A stretch of DNA of 64,000 nucleotides from Membranipora membranacea. Taxonomy: Eukaryota > Bryozoa > Gymnolaemata > Cheilostomatida > Membraniporidae. The notes beneath the pieces are model-generated. The model did no database searches. It was given only the letters and a program-made list of their open reading frames with translations, and was not told where the DNA came from. This document shows, piece after piece, positions 34,392-47,039 of the stretch; position 1 is the stretch's first letter, and each line of letters opens with the position of its first letter. The position numbers were made by a program, and so were the translations under genes. The stretch is taken from the NCBI GenBank assembly GCA_914767715.1, contig OU612070.1, positions 19,764,025 through 19,828,024 on the forward strand, in the 5' to 3' direction.

Positions 34392-37116
34392 ATGATGCAT
34401 CTGAACTTTCTGAACATGGTAAGTCACTATGTCTTTGTATTTTTTATGACATTTTGCACAATTTTGATGTTGTTTGCCTTTGCTTTTAATCGACAACAAT
34501 CTTAGTGGATTGTCAGGACTTGCTTAGTCGCTAGTGATGGTAAATTGTCAGATTTTAACGAGACCGAGACATATATTGATGCCGATTAAATCGTAATCTG
34601 CCACTTTATTGGCATCGGCCATGGTTTTTTGATTTTTTGGACTCTATAAACCCAAAAACTGTGGCAAAAACCTTGACAAAAACAGTGTTTATGTTGAACA
34701 AGTCTCGAGGTTTATCAAGAGTGCCTGTCTCACGAGACCAAGACATTGTCTTGAGGGGACAGGTCTCAGGAGACCGAGACCGGGACCGAGACTTTGCCAT
34801 AACTAATAGTCGCCACTAGTATCTACATCAAACAACAAGCGATTATAGATGAGTTTTTGTATTTTCGCCATATTCTAAACATCGCCCTGGTGAAATACCG
34901 TTTAATGCGGAAGATGATTAATGTTGTGAATCATGATATTCTAGTTTTGAGGACAGCACTATCAAGAAAATTAATCTTACTCATCTTTTATGGTGGTTGT
35001 GAACAAGAAATTTGTGAAAACATACATTGCCAACACATTACCATATAAACCAATATGTATAATTATATTAAAATATTAAGTTCATAAAATGAATTTTATT
35101 TGATAGATAACCATTGCTGTCAGCGTGTTAGCTCAGTCGTACATTCGCCTACCGAATCATACATTGCTCACTGTGAAAAATATCTACAACAACAGCCATA
35201 GCTTGATTTCATGTGGAGAGCTGTGTGGATTGGCTGTTAGCCCTAGATGTATTTCATGGCGGCACAACTCTGTAAACCAAACATGTGAAGTATCCATGTC
35301 ATCAGCTGTTCCAGCAGGGATTTCCACTGTATCTAAGGGCTTAGAGGCTTATCAAATCAGTGGTAATGAAATGTTACCATATCTTCTTTTTTTGCCCACT
35401 CCAAATTTGTGTGCAGAACTAGGAACAGATTATCATTAGGTGCTGGATAGACGAACAGGGGATAGTTGGACAGACCTGGGCAGACCAAATAAAATTATAG
35501 ACTGAGCACAAATTTTAGACCGAGCTCAAATTTTGGGCTGATCTCATAGTACCAGCTATCATGTTATCTGAGGCAAAGAAAGGAAAGGAAGGCTAATGAT
35601 TTCTGAGTTGATTCAATAACCACATTGCGGAGAGCCCCACCAACCTAGAGAAGCTAACTTGTAAATAAACCTACAACAACAACTCCATTTCTTACAAATA
35701 ATTGTAAATTGTCTAATATTGCCTAATGGACAGACATGAACTACGTTGACAGGCAAAATCAATAAAAGGACTGAAAATGGGATTGAATTTTCTAACAATG
35801 TGTTAACCTCAGCCTTAGCTCAGTTTTCCCATATGCAGTCTTTGCCGATTTACCATCTAACACTTATCAATTGCCAATTTAACTAAGGTAAAACCATAGT
35901 CTTAATAATAAACCTTTTTACAAAATTTAGTGGCATTTACGAGATTGTGTCTTATTTAGTATTTGTTAGTCATCAATAATTCAAGGTTATATTGTATTTG
36001 TTTGATTTGGTATCATAAGTCGTCCTAAAAGTGGACCTTCAGCCATTTTAGGCCCCATCCATAAGGACATGGCTAAGATGAATAGTGTGCCAGTACCAAA
36101 TTAGGAATTACTGTTGGTGCTTCGAAATTAACCTAGATATCATTATTCAGTTACAATGGTAAATGATTGAGCATGTTCAATACAAAAATAATGATTGAGC
36201 ATTTGTAAGACAAAAATAAATATCACATCTGTTAAATTTTTCCATAGAAATACCTGATGGATACTATTACAATGAGCACTCAGGTTCTTGTTATAAGAAG
36301 GTGGCTTTAAGTATGACGCAGAGTTCTGCCAGGAAGTATTGTAAAGAAGAACTCGACAGCAGACTTGCAGAGTTTGTGACAGAGGAGTCCTTTAACTGGC
36401 TTAGTATGATCAACAATCACATGGGCGGTAAGAAAACTACGAAACAATTTACTGTAGTGATCAAAGTTTACGGCTAAAAATTATCATTCATTAACAAACG
36501 ATTTGTGTTTATCTCAATGTTTATGCATAAGACTTGGTGTTTGGGTTGCCTTGGTTGATTGGTAGCATTTCAATATCATCCACATTTCCATCCACCAATC
36601 AATCAACAGAGCAAAGTTTAAGCATATCAACTAGATATACTCCAAGCCAAAAAAAACTTATAGAAAAACGATTACAATTGAATCAAAGCATACTGCGTTT
36701 GACTTCACCGAAGATCTTAGGGTGGCCTACATCACAGATGATAATGAAGTGATTTTGTTTTTGTTATATAAATAATATATATATAAATATATGAAAGATG
36801 AGCAACATAAATAAATTTTCATCAGAAAATATGTCTCAGCTGATAACTGCAGACTAGTTTTTATTGTTTTAAATTAGGTTGGGATAATGCCCATACGAGT
36901 TTGAAAAACAAAGATGGAGAAGGATGGCTGTGGACCGTCTCTTATACTCAACTGACATATAGCTCATTGTGGCTGCCTGGAGAACCATCTGGACAGAGTT
37001 ATTGTGCAGTAACAAATATCACAGGAAGTGATCAGTTTGGCATGAAAGTCATCAGTCGCTGCCAAAACCTGGAATATGAGTTTATATGTGAGAAGAAAAA
37101 CTGTATAACAAACTAA
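34392..37116 (+). CDS. Secreted PAN/apple plus C-type lectin protein (copy F)
   Basis: Exons 34392-34418 (MMHLNFLNM), 35107-35362, 36248-36427 and 36878-37116 give about 233 residues, stop TAA 37114-37116. The signal peptide runs into exon 2 (ITIAVSVLAQ). The PAN exon has RLPNHTLLTVKN and SLISCGELC ... CISWRH ... CEVSMSS. The first lectin half has GSCYKKVAL, KYCKEELDS and FVTEES; the second has TSLKNK, LWLPGEPSGQ, SYCAVT, QFGMKVI, FICEKKNC. The N-terminal half of its lectin domain is closest to that of copy A, which suggests exchange or recent common origin. A second ATG directly follows the first. A polyadenylation signal AATAAA is at 37236-37241. Confidence 0.85.
34570..34810. repeat. Low-complexity GAGACC/AGACCGAG region in copy F intron 1
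   Basis: Recurrent GAGACCGAGAC and GTCTC blocks, partly self-complementary. Frames on both strands (34606-34800, 34637-34819) give only repetitive peptides. Confidence 0.5.
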
Positions 37117-38756
37117 GACATTTGACTGCTATCATTATTATACCAGGATTTTTTTTTAGATTTTACCCCGAAAACGATCTGTATAACTCTGCAAATGGTG
37201 TTGCCAACCAATGAACATTCACAGCGCTGACGATCAATAAAAATTCAATCGACACGATTCCCCAAAATATTGTAAGTAAAAACAAATTCAAAAAACATTC
37301 CATGTGCAATGCATACCAACCTGTTTAAAGTTATATACAATGATCATACATATATACCTATACACTCAATTTTTAAAACTGAGTTCTGTGTTCACAAACA
37401 CACCCTATCATATTAAAATGCTTACACTTCAACCTAGTATAACTTTATATCCAAAGGGAGATAACTTCATTACCTTTTAAGCTTTTAGTTATCTTCTATT
37501 TCCAAATTGCTCGAAGGTAAAATACAAGAAACACCAGCAAGGACGCACTACTTCCCCCACAGACAGGAAGCCAGGCTTGCAACCACAGGACTCTGAGAGC
37601 ATATCTCAACTCTTTTTAGGTACTTGTTGTACAGTGAATCGACAAAGACCTCAGACCCCGATTGTTTTGGCTTTTAATTTAATCCTTGTCTCGAGAGTTA
37701 TAACAAGTTTGCTTTTTTATATTCATCAAGAACTCAGTTGAGATTGTTGTTATGTCCTTGGTTAGTTTAAAAATTTTTAATAAATTTTGTGAAGCATTGA
37801 TAATTTGTATTTATTAATTGAGTTTCTTCTGCGACAAAGCAAATATCTCCCTTTTGAAGATTTTGTATCCCAAAATCATAAATTCATAGCTTCAATTCGA
37901 TTGTGCCATGTGTCAAACTACTTGCCTTCCCACTGCATTACGATTCAATCATTCTTCCATGGGAACTTCATAACCAAATTAGATTCAAATCTTCTTTTGC
38001 CTATACCGAGATCTATGTGGTGGCCTATGAGATGGAGTACTACTGAAATATACCTTTCCAGAACTCAGCCTTTTTATCACCAGAGTCTTGTGGGGAGTGC
38101 ACAAACAGTGAACAGTGCTCTGTGTAGTCTGGTTATTTCAATCAACATAGCGAATTGATTAATCATGTCAAGGGACTTGTTTTCATCCAAACCAGCTTTT
38201 AAATTTTAGCAATTCCCATTCACAGTAGAGACTGCCAGTTTCCGCTAGTAAAATTTGCACAATATTAAATACAGTCACACATTATTGCTTCCTTTGACAT
38301 TTAAACAGCATGGAAATGGACCAGTACTGCTATTAATTAAAAGTGCCTTCTTCAAATAGTCACTTTAAGGTTTATCAAATCCATTATGTTCAATTCTGTC
38401 ACCCATTTCCAGGTTCTGAAGTACCTATTGATTATGGATAGCTTCCTATTTGTGTCATCAAAGTTACATCAAGAGGCACTCTTCAGTAGAACAACAGCAA
38501 TCAATACCCTAATATTTGTCCAAGGTATTGGACGAACAACAAGATTATTGAAAATGTTGACGCAAATCCTCATTTCAGCTTTATTGTCTACTACACAGTG
38601 CCTATCATAAGCTGAATCATGGTGTGGGAATCATAAGGGTAAATAAGCTTAACTGTCTGTCTGTTCTTGGGCCAGCTTCTATCTGCTCATTTTTAATTTG
38701 TCTTTGATCCAGTCTCAACATCTATTCACCTCTTTGCTAATATCTCAATAACTAGT
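37117..38756. other. Spacer between the lectin array and the channel gene
   Basis: Contains the copy F 3' UTR. A 117-codon plus frame (37805-38158) is the longest here but has no recognised domain, signal or splice context, and I do not call it. Confidence 0.45.
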
Positions 38757-41700
38757 ATGGAGAAAGCACAAAAATGGGGTGATTTTACTGAGGAGTGCTC
38801 TTTACATGGAATCAAAAATGTTCATCATAAAAACTACTCGATTGTGAGAAGGTAAGAATTAGTAGAGTACACAGACTTGAATTGGATCGAACAAACTGCC
38901 AAATGCAAGACAGTACCTTAGATTAACACTGCAACATAATAATGATTTTCAAAAGAAAACAATAAAAGAGACATCTGCTTTAATGGTCTACACTACTGAT
39001 ATATACATATATTGTATATAATATATATATTGTGGATTAGGGGAACATATGTGACCCTGATCAGGCATATGGCTAGCTGTATATGGTGCTGGAACGAATC
39101 TCTCATATTTGATTTGTCCCGATGTTTTAAAACTTGCGCCTGAGTTTTTGAAGGTTGCTACTGGGACGTCAATCATCCAAGCAAAACGTGAAAGCTGCCT
39201 GATTTTTAGCAAGTTTGAATTACTGCGTAAAATTTTATTTCAATGGAATTTCACAACAATTAGCTTTGCTGTGTATTTTACCACTTATCCATAATTTCAT
39301 ATCAATGGTCTACACAGACGTTTCTATTCTATGGCACAACTGAAAACAGTACAGGACATATTAGTTTTTTCAGTCACCGTGATTGCAATACATAAATAAA
39401 CTTTGAAAAGAGTTATAACCATATGCTGGTTGTATACATTTTTTTTCAGGGTGACTTGGCTGCTGTTGCTGTTGTCAGCCGTTGGATATTTTCTATGGAA
39501 TGCCAGCACTCTGCTGACGTCATATATAAGGGTAGACTTATCCACTAATGTGAAGATACAAACAGCTCAAAATCTCACGGTAAGTTCCATATAGAAGTTT
39601 TACCCAGCAGACAATGTAACTGTCGAATTCTAATAAGCAACCAGTATGTATGGATGAATGAAGTATGGGTGTGCTCAGTTCACATTTAGATTTTGACAAG
39701 CCTGGATGGCGTAGTGGGTGGGGCCTGAGTCAGTCAATCTGAGGGTTGCTGGTTCGAATCCCAGTCAATACCCATGCTGCTAATGGAGGTGAGCTCTCCA
39801 TACATTAGCCTACTTCGACCTTGTACTGGTTTGGGCTGCACAGCTGGAGAGCTGCTAATGAGAGGTGATTTAAATTTCATGCTTGTTTGTGGTAATGTAA
39901 GGGCAGACAATCACGCCAAGCCATTAATGTAAGGGTAGACAATCACGCCAAGCCATTGGTATATTAAATTATCAGCAACTTCCAAAACTTTCGTCTTGAG
40001 CACAACATACACTGATTGAACAAGTTTCAGACTTACAAAACCGTCATTCGCGAGCTAATGATTTTCAGCTTTGTTTACTCCTTATTTATTATTTAAAATG
40101 CTTAAAGTCGAAGCAATGTATTGGATTGAGTCAACCAAAAATCTATTTTCAGTTAACTGCAGGAATGAATCAATTTTACTGTTCCTACATTAATTAAATA
40201 TTAATACTCAGCCTGGCTTACATACCTTCGTTGATATACAATGTAAATAAGTATGAGCTTGCAATTCTTTTTAACCAATACCGAAACAATAGCATGCCCT
40301 TAATACTTAACTGTCATGCCTATCCACCATCAAAAATACTTTGGACTAAAAATGTGTTTGTAGACACTAGACACTACAAATTATCAGCGTTACCTGATTC
40401 TGCTATAGCTCCCTCGCTGAACATCTGCAATGAATCATATTGATCCTGAAGTTACCTGCTTGAAGAACAATCCCTGTGATATGCTGCTCCAAAGTATGCT
40501 TATTTTGATACTGGCTGAAAGAGATTTTGGAGAATATGAGTTGTAAACCGAAATGGGATCCATAGCTCGTCACAAATTCTGGTGGGACTATCTCAAAATT
40601 GTGAAAATCTCCATGTGACACTGATACTCATTTGAAATCAAACTAGAGTCACTCTGATTCTATTGCTTTTCTGTGTAAGGTATTCAAAATAGTTCTAACT
40701 TCTACAATAAGTTCAAAACAAAATGTCACAACTAGGCTTTTATTTTGGTAGAAAACTCATCGTCTCTCACAACTTTGGTTCAGAGGCCCGAGAACCTTGT
40801 CCTGGGGCGTTAATATTTAGTCGATAATTGGTCGGATAGATAATTACCATTTTTCATCACATGTTCTGAGACAAAAGTACCATAAAAAGAAATTTTGCTA
40901 TTGCTTATTTTCTCCCTCCGAATAGAAGGCCAGGCTATTCTGAGGAAGCTCATGGTGCAGTATCTTTGCATAGGTGGAGGAAGAACTCTAATTATTATCT
41001 TTGAATGAGTTGATACACCAAGGAATTGGTGACAACACTCAATCAAACCATGGTTTCTGTTTATAGTTTCCTACTATAACGATATGCAATAGAAATCTAT
41101 GGAAAGAGTCCAAAGTCCTCCCTCCAGGTTTGTCAGAAAAACAGAGAAACCTCTCATTGGACATTATGATGGACCTATACTCAGGCTACGGATCCTATTA
41201 CACAGGAAAGTAAGTCTATAAAGTTCAAACTTATGTTTGTTTCTGGAAAATACACGAAAACAACAAATCAAAAACTTGCTTTATTATGATGGTTTGATGT
41301 CTCATCTCTGAAGGTGATGCAAAGCAACTCTGGTTTGTAATAACATTGAGTTCAGTCAGGAACTTGACACATTTTTCTTTTTTTAATACTTTTATTGGCT
41401 TTTTCAATACTGATCAATACTGATCCATACATTTTTAATACTGATCAATGATATTCCTCAACTCAGTTGCTTTACCAAGCTGGAATCATAAATACATTGG
41501 TAAAGTTACAAACTATTTAAATTTGTTTTAAATGTGTGGCACAACAGATTTCCACTCTCATCATATATACATATATAATATTATCATCTATATATTATGT
41601 TTACCTGTCTGAAATTAAAGGTATAACTGGAGTGACCCGGAGATGTCCTATGCGTCTAGCAGTGATGCTGCCGGTGGTATAATAGATGAAATGGCCTTCA

Positions 41701-44700
41701 CTATAAATGATTCATTTATTACGTGTTATGTAGCAGGAACTTTATATCCCTGCGCAGACATATTGACACCAGTTAAAACAGATGCAGGTTCGGATATTAT
41801 AAAGCAATGTATATCATGTTATATTACATATATAAAATTGAGTTTTATGAATGAGTATTGTTACATTTTGAAGATTGAATGTCTACAAGAATATAACAAT
41901 AATAGCCACAGTAAAGATTCTTCTAATGTTTGTACCTGTCATATGTTGGGCTTATACAAAAATGATCACTGTATTTGATCACACTCAATGCAAACTTAGC
42001 CCTTGTCCAAACGTGAACATGTTCACCGTCATGTTGTTTGGCTTTTTGAGAAAAAAAATATCTGAGCTTCTGTTTTTGTCATACAAAGCTGCTACAAAAA
42101 TAGCAGTACATGAGCAGTAGACCAATTTATATTTATCACAATGAGGAATTTTCAATTCTTGAATTTTCTACAGATGATTTACATGCAGTAAAGCTATCTC
42201 TATTCAGGTTACACTAATTTAAGAAGCCTAGTTGTTCAAATTCCTTCATTTCATTTCATGTTCATTCATTTCTGCTGTACTCATATTCCACAGGTGTATG
42301 TCATCAGTTCAATGGTGATGGTACAATGACAGCTACACACCCAGGCATAACAGGAGGTGTATGGATGGTAATGAACATCAACTCTCACGAATACTTTGTA
42401 GGACCTAGTTCTTACTGCGAAGGATTCTGGGTAAATATTTGATGGCTTTTGATTATTCATCTTTTTTAAAATTGTTAACTTCTCATCCAAAAAGACGGAA
42501 TTTTGTGACACAACCAAGCTTCATGCACGTGCATTAGCTAAAATCCTTCAATTGAAACTAAAAAACTAGTCTATCTTGAGAGTAGTCCATTCTTCTACCT
42601 TTAAAGTTTATTATTGGAGAACAATACAGATCAGCAGTGCAAGTGGCAGGAGAATGTGGTGGCCCTAACAATCTCATAAACTGTATTATTTGAAAAAAGT
42701 TGACTTTCCTTATCACCAGGTAGCAATACACGACTCTAATACCACCCCACTTGTGACTGAGATGAGTTATGGTGCCCCTGCAGGCTTTGAAACTGATATG
42801 ATAATCACTAAAACGGAGGTGAGTCGGATAAACTGAACAAACTTTTGTATGTCCACTAACTAGGGAGCCAACCAGTTTCTATCAATGATAATTGCAGTTC
42901 AATAGCCGTAGCAGTAGCATATAATGTAGATAAATTCAGCATATACAGGTGAACAAAACATGCCATCGGCACTTCATCAGGCTTGTACAGAACAGCTGAT
43001 TCCATAACCTGAGTTTACATCATGCAAGAGAGGACAATTACTGATACTGCCAATAACTGCCCTCAATTGCTATAACCTGCACAAGTACCAGCTGAAATAC
43101 CAGCATAAGTTCTCATCAGTTCTTGCCTTACAGTACCTTCACCCAAGAAGGGATTTTGAATGATAGAATATTACAAACTACCGCTAAAAAAGCTCCATGG
43201 CTATAAAATGCTTTAGTGTGAGGAAAATCTGTAAGACTTTAGTGCTCAAACGTAACCCGAATCGCTTAAAGTGATTTTCCCTTAGAACCGCTCAATAACA
43301 AAATCCTTCATTTTTTTCACTAAGATTTCGCCAAACTTGGCAATAAGGAATTGCAATATGTATGAGATACTTCAATGAATTGATAAAATACCTTTATCTA
43401 GTTTGCAAATTTTCTTTACATACACTGGTATTTATAGGTAGCTCGGTATCCCCCACCGGCAGATAATCACCAATCAGACTGCTTTGATACTAACTCTCTC
43501 CCAAATCCTCTATATGCATTCTCAACCTACTCATTGAATGCCTGCTTTGCTGAATGTAAGACAGCATATGTGATAAACAGCTGTGCATGCCGAGATATGC
43601 TTGATCCTGGTGAGTGGTTTTAGTTTTGTACCAGTCCTAGATGTGTAAATTCGATACTTTCTATCGATTAAGAGCTAGGTTCAAATACTTCAAATAATAA
43701 TAATGTTCCTGTCCGTCTATTCAGGCGATGACTGATTGAACTGAGGTGCGTGGTAGGTAGAAGTTGGGTAGTAACGACTAGGTTTCCAAGTCATTAGTGC
43801 CATTCTTCAACCACTAATAGCCCTAGCCCCGCGTTAAGATTTTCGCTACAAAGCTGGAACTGCAGTGGTTGGTGACAGCGCCCTCCTGCATAGAGCTATA
43901 CCATACAGAAGGGTTCTTTTATTTGCATGCACGGTTTCGTTAAAACACTTCAAATACACATACACATTATAATGCATATCTTCTCCAATATCATTACGGT
44001 GAATGGTTTTATTTTTCTACATGTTTTCAGAACTCAATAACACGAGGGTCTGCAACATAATCGAAATGCTTGAGTGCTCATTTCCTGCGACATGTAAGTA
44101 GAGCTGGAATATGGATAAGATCATAATTTACGGTGACACAACGTAAAGCCAATTTTTTATGTAATGATGGTAATATTATATATATATATTATATATATAA
44201 TCTTCCCATTCACTTTTTGTTGTAGATGAGTATATGTCTAACCCAGTACACCGACAGAGTTGCGGATGTAGATCATCATGTCATGAGGTTTCTTATGATG
44301 CCAAAGTGTCTATGTTTAAATACCCAAGCCCGGGATATATGAAATATATATCTACACGTGAGTGTAACATATATCTGATAATCTGAATGATATTGATATT
44401 GTAATAATTTCACCATCATGTTTGGATAAATCAGATTGCAAAACTAAGAGATTGTGGTCTTATCTGACTGATCATCAGCTCAATGTTTTTCTGTAATGTG
44501 AAGTCAGAAAAGTCATAAACTGATAATATTTTAATGATACATGTAAAGTTTAGCACAATCAGTGAATCAAAATCAGTGAATCAAAATCTCAAAAATGTGC
44601 TTGGAGCAGGTACTATTTGCCAAGTAATGGTACCCTGGATAAATTGAGGGCAAAGTTCTTTTGACACCAAATGTCTGGCAATGACAATCAAATGGCATCT

Positions 44701-45811
44701 TGCTATCCTTGATAAGGGTAGGTATGTCAGCAATTATTACCGACTAACCCTGGGCCCCTAGTTCACTGCCTCTCCTAGGAAGCTAAAAAAACTAAAGCCC
44801 TAAACAACTATCAACGCATAATCCATAGTAGAATAACCTTATTTGGGACTTACCATTCATATACCATCAAACGCTGTGGAGGTCGGGGCACCATTTAATC
44901 ACTACACCCTTGAATAAAACCTTAATTTATAGTAATAGTCATAATATAGTTATAACTCTTAACCGAATTATAATTATAGCAAAAGAATTTGAAAACATGA
45001 GTCTTGATGATCTGGCTCTTGTGACTGTCTATTATGGGCAGATGTCATACCAAACGATCACGGAGGATAGAGCTGTGAAATTTGTCGATCTAATTGGTAA
45101 GAGCTCACATTGATATCATCATTACACTATTGGAATGTGTATCTCTGATTGTTAGAGTCAATTTAGTCTGAGAACCTTATTATATTTCCACCACTAATTC
45201 TAGGTAATGACCTTGAGTTGTCCTAAATAGTTATTCCTGATTGGACTCAAGCTAGGTTAATTAATTCACTCTCTATCAATCAGAGATATACAGACAATAG
45301 TATATTATGTGACCGCAGTGCTATGAGCCAGTGAGCTGTATAAGATCTCAGCCATAAGGCAGAAAAATTCTCAAACCCCCGTTGAATGATTATATTGAAG
45401 AATTTGTAAGATTTTGCTGTTGACTTGCCCACATGCATGTTTATTGAAGTTAATACCGATTAATGTACCACCAATTCAGAATGGAGTTCACTGTTTGCCG
45501 CCAAAAAAGCTGCCTTTACCTTCACAATTAATCTATAAGACTGAATTATAAGTTTATCTATTAAGTATTCTGAGCTAAGATCTAGGCAAACTGTGTAAAA
45601 AGAGGCACTATATCTTCACATTAGTTACAACATCATGGTTTTTCTTACAGCAAACATCGGCGGGATGCTGGGGTTATGTCTCGGTGCGAGTCTTCTAACA
45701 ATGGCTGAGTTTGTTGAATATGCTGTCTTGTCAATTGCTGCCAGATTAAACAGGAGATCTATCCGTAGTACAACACCGGTAGAGGAGTTCAAGAAAGATA
45801 TCGACGACTAA
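38757..45811 (+). CDS. DEG/ENaC/ASIC-family sodium channel subunit
   Basis: Eleven exons join in frame: 38757-38851, 39450-39579, 41067-41209, 41621-41787, 42294-42430, 42720-42818, 43438-43609, 44031-44093, 44226-44357, 44980-45096, 45651-45811, giving 471 residues. The N-terminus has the gating HG motif (SLHGIKNV), then TM1 (TWLLLLLSAVGYFLW). FPTITICNRN follows TM1 as in all family members. The large extracellular loop has GVCHQFN, a C-rich finger/thumb (SDCFD, AECKTAY, SCACRDM, VCNIIEMLEC, CGCRSSC) and VYYGQMSYQTI before TM2. TM2 is GGMLGLCLGASLLTMAE; GAS is the G-x-S selectivity filter. A short basic then acidic C-tail ends in DIDD. It should form trimeric Na+ channels at the plasma membrane; the ligand (proton, peptide, force) cannot be told. 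It is short for the family. The donor after TDAG reads GTTCGG but fits the motif GVC across the junction. Confidence 0.93.
39700..39960 (+). mobile_element. tRNA-derived SINE in channel intron 2
   Basis: A box-like GGATGGCGTAGTGGG (about 39704) and B box GGTTCGAATCC (39751-39761). The body has CTTCGACCTTGTACTGG, related to the SINE at 5889. The tail ends in two 32 bp copies of a TAATGTAAGGG-CAATCACGCC unit (39893-39957). Confidence 0.72.
44175..44205. repeat. AT dinucleotide palindrome
   Basis: ATATTATATATATATATTAT-type self-complementary AT tract in the intron between channel exons 8 and 9. Another AT tract is at 38997-39030, in intron 1. Confidence 0.8.
45142..45286. mobile_element. MITE with TA target duplication
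   Basis: TCTCTGATTGTTAGAG (45142) and CTCTATCAATCAGAGA (ending 45286) are terminal inverted repeats of 16 bp with one mismatch. They are flanked by TA on both sides. The 145 bp element lies in the last intron of the channel gene. A second copy is at 63781-63935. The TA duplication fits a Tc1/mariner-type non-autonomous element. Confidence 0.75.
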
Positions 45812-46320
45812 ACCAATATTTGATATAGAATGCGCGTAACCAACCAATTTTGGCTAACACAACCGAATGGAATTGAACAAAGTTAGCCAGTCTGGCTTTC
45901 AAATAGATACGGTCTGACTTCCAAGTGCAATTAGACAGCATGGCAGCCAGAATGTTCACCATTGGTGTGAAACAGGGAAAGAGACTGGAGGAAGGTAGAT
46001 TTGAATTGATAACAAGTTATCTTCCCTCTTTGTCCGAGCAATTTACTCCAACGTAGTGTTAGTTTATGTGGTTGTCAAAATAATCTCTAAGACATCATCT
46101 CTAAAAGGAGCAATATTTTTCTCCTCGTGATGTTGTGTTGCCATGTAATATGTATATGGTGTTTTTGTTGATTTTTTGAATAACCATAGTTCCTCAGTAA
46201 ATTTTGATAAATAATTAATAGTTTAATAATAATAATTGATAAGATATCTTTATGAGTTTAAATGTTGGATGAAATATAATTAACTCTAACTATCACAATC
46301 AAATTCCTGTTCAATTTCTG
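45812..46320. other. 3' flank of the channel gene
   Basis: Probable 3' UTR and flank. AT-rich, with no further frame supported. Confidence 0.5.
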
Positions 46321-46324
46321 CTGC

Positions 46325-46445
46325 AGTCTACAGCCTATTGGGCTCTGTGCCCCAGGTGTGCTCCGACCTGCCTGCAAACTAAGAGATCCAACTACAGCTG
46401 CTGCGCCCTTAAGGCACCTTTATTTCTCAGTCTTTGGACTAAGAG
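46325..46445 (+). mobile_element. SINE body fragment
   Basis: GTGCTCCGACCTGCCT and GCGCCCTTAAGGCAC match the body of the SINE at 5889-6115, without a tRNA-like head. Confidence 0.65.
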
Positions 46446-47039
46446 AGAGCCTTGTGATTTAAACCGATACCTTTTTTTGAAACCAACCTTTTTGTAAATA
46501 AGCTACTCAGAATGCCTTACATGTATTTTAAATTATTATTCTATTACTATTAATCAAGGCATCGCTTCTTTCTTGCTGAAGCTTTTACATTTTATCCCTT
46601 GTTGCAATGCGGAAAATATGCAATATCGTACAGGACCATTCTGCGCATGCTCAGCTCTGGGCATGAACTGATCTCTGCAAAATTGAGTCTCGGAAGTCCG
46701 AAGCCATCTGATTGGCTACCTGCTCTGGTGACATACTCCCCAAAGCGTGCGGATTTGTTGTTAATAGTTGTCCTCTCTTGTCATTATTAGCTGATTTTGA
46801 TTGACAGTTTATGCAGGGGATATCCCATTTCCCCTATCGAAAGAGGCAATCAGAACCTAAACTAAACTCATTGTTCTTGCACATGCGCAAATTCAAGTCA
46901 CGCATGATGCATACTTAGCCTTACGACACCTGCTTTGTGGTAATGATAGCCTAGTTTATCAGTGATCTTCATGCCCAGTCAGATCACGAGAGTCAGTATG
47001 GTACAGGACGGAAAAGACAGGACATAACTCAGACTATCG
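46446..47039. other. Spacer
   Basis: Contains GCGCATGCTCAG and ACATGCGCAAAT motifs, also seen near 13915 and 63199. The 63-codon frame at 46599-46790 has no recognised domain. Confidence 0.4.

Noticed and set aside
37805-38158. 117-codon plus-strand frame before the channel gene
   Set aside because: No domain, no signal peptide, no splice context, and composition like the surrounding AT-rich spacer.
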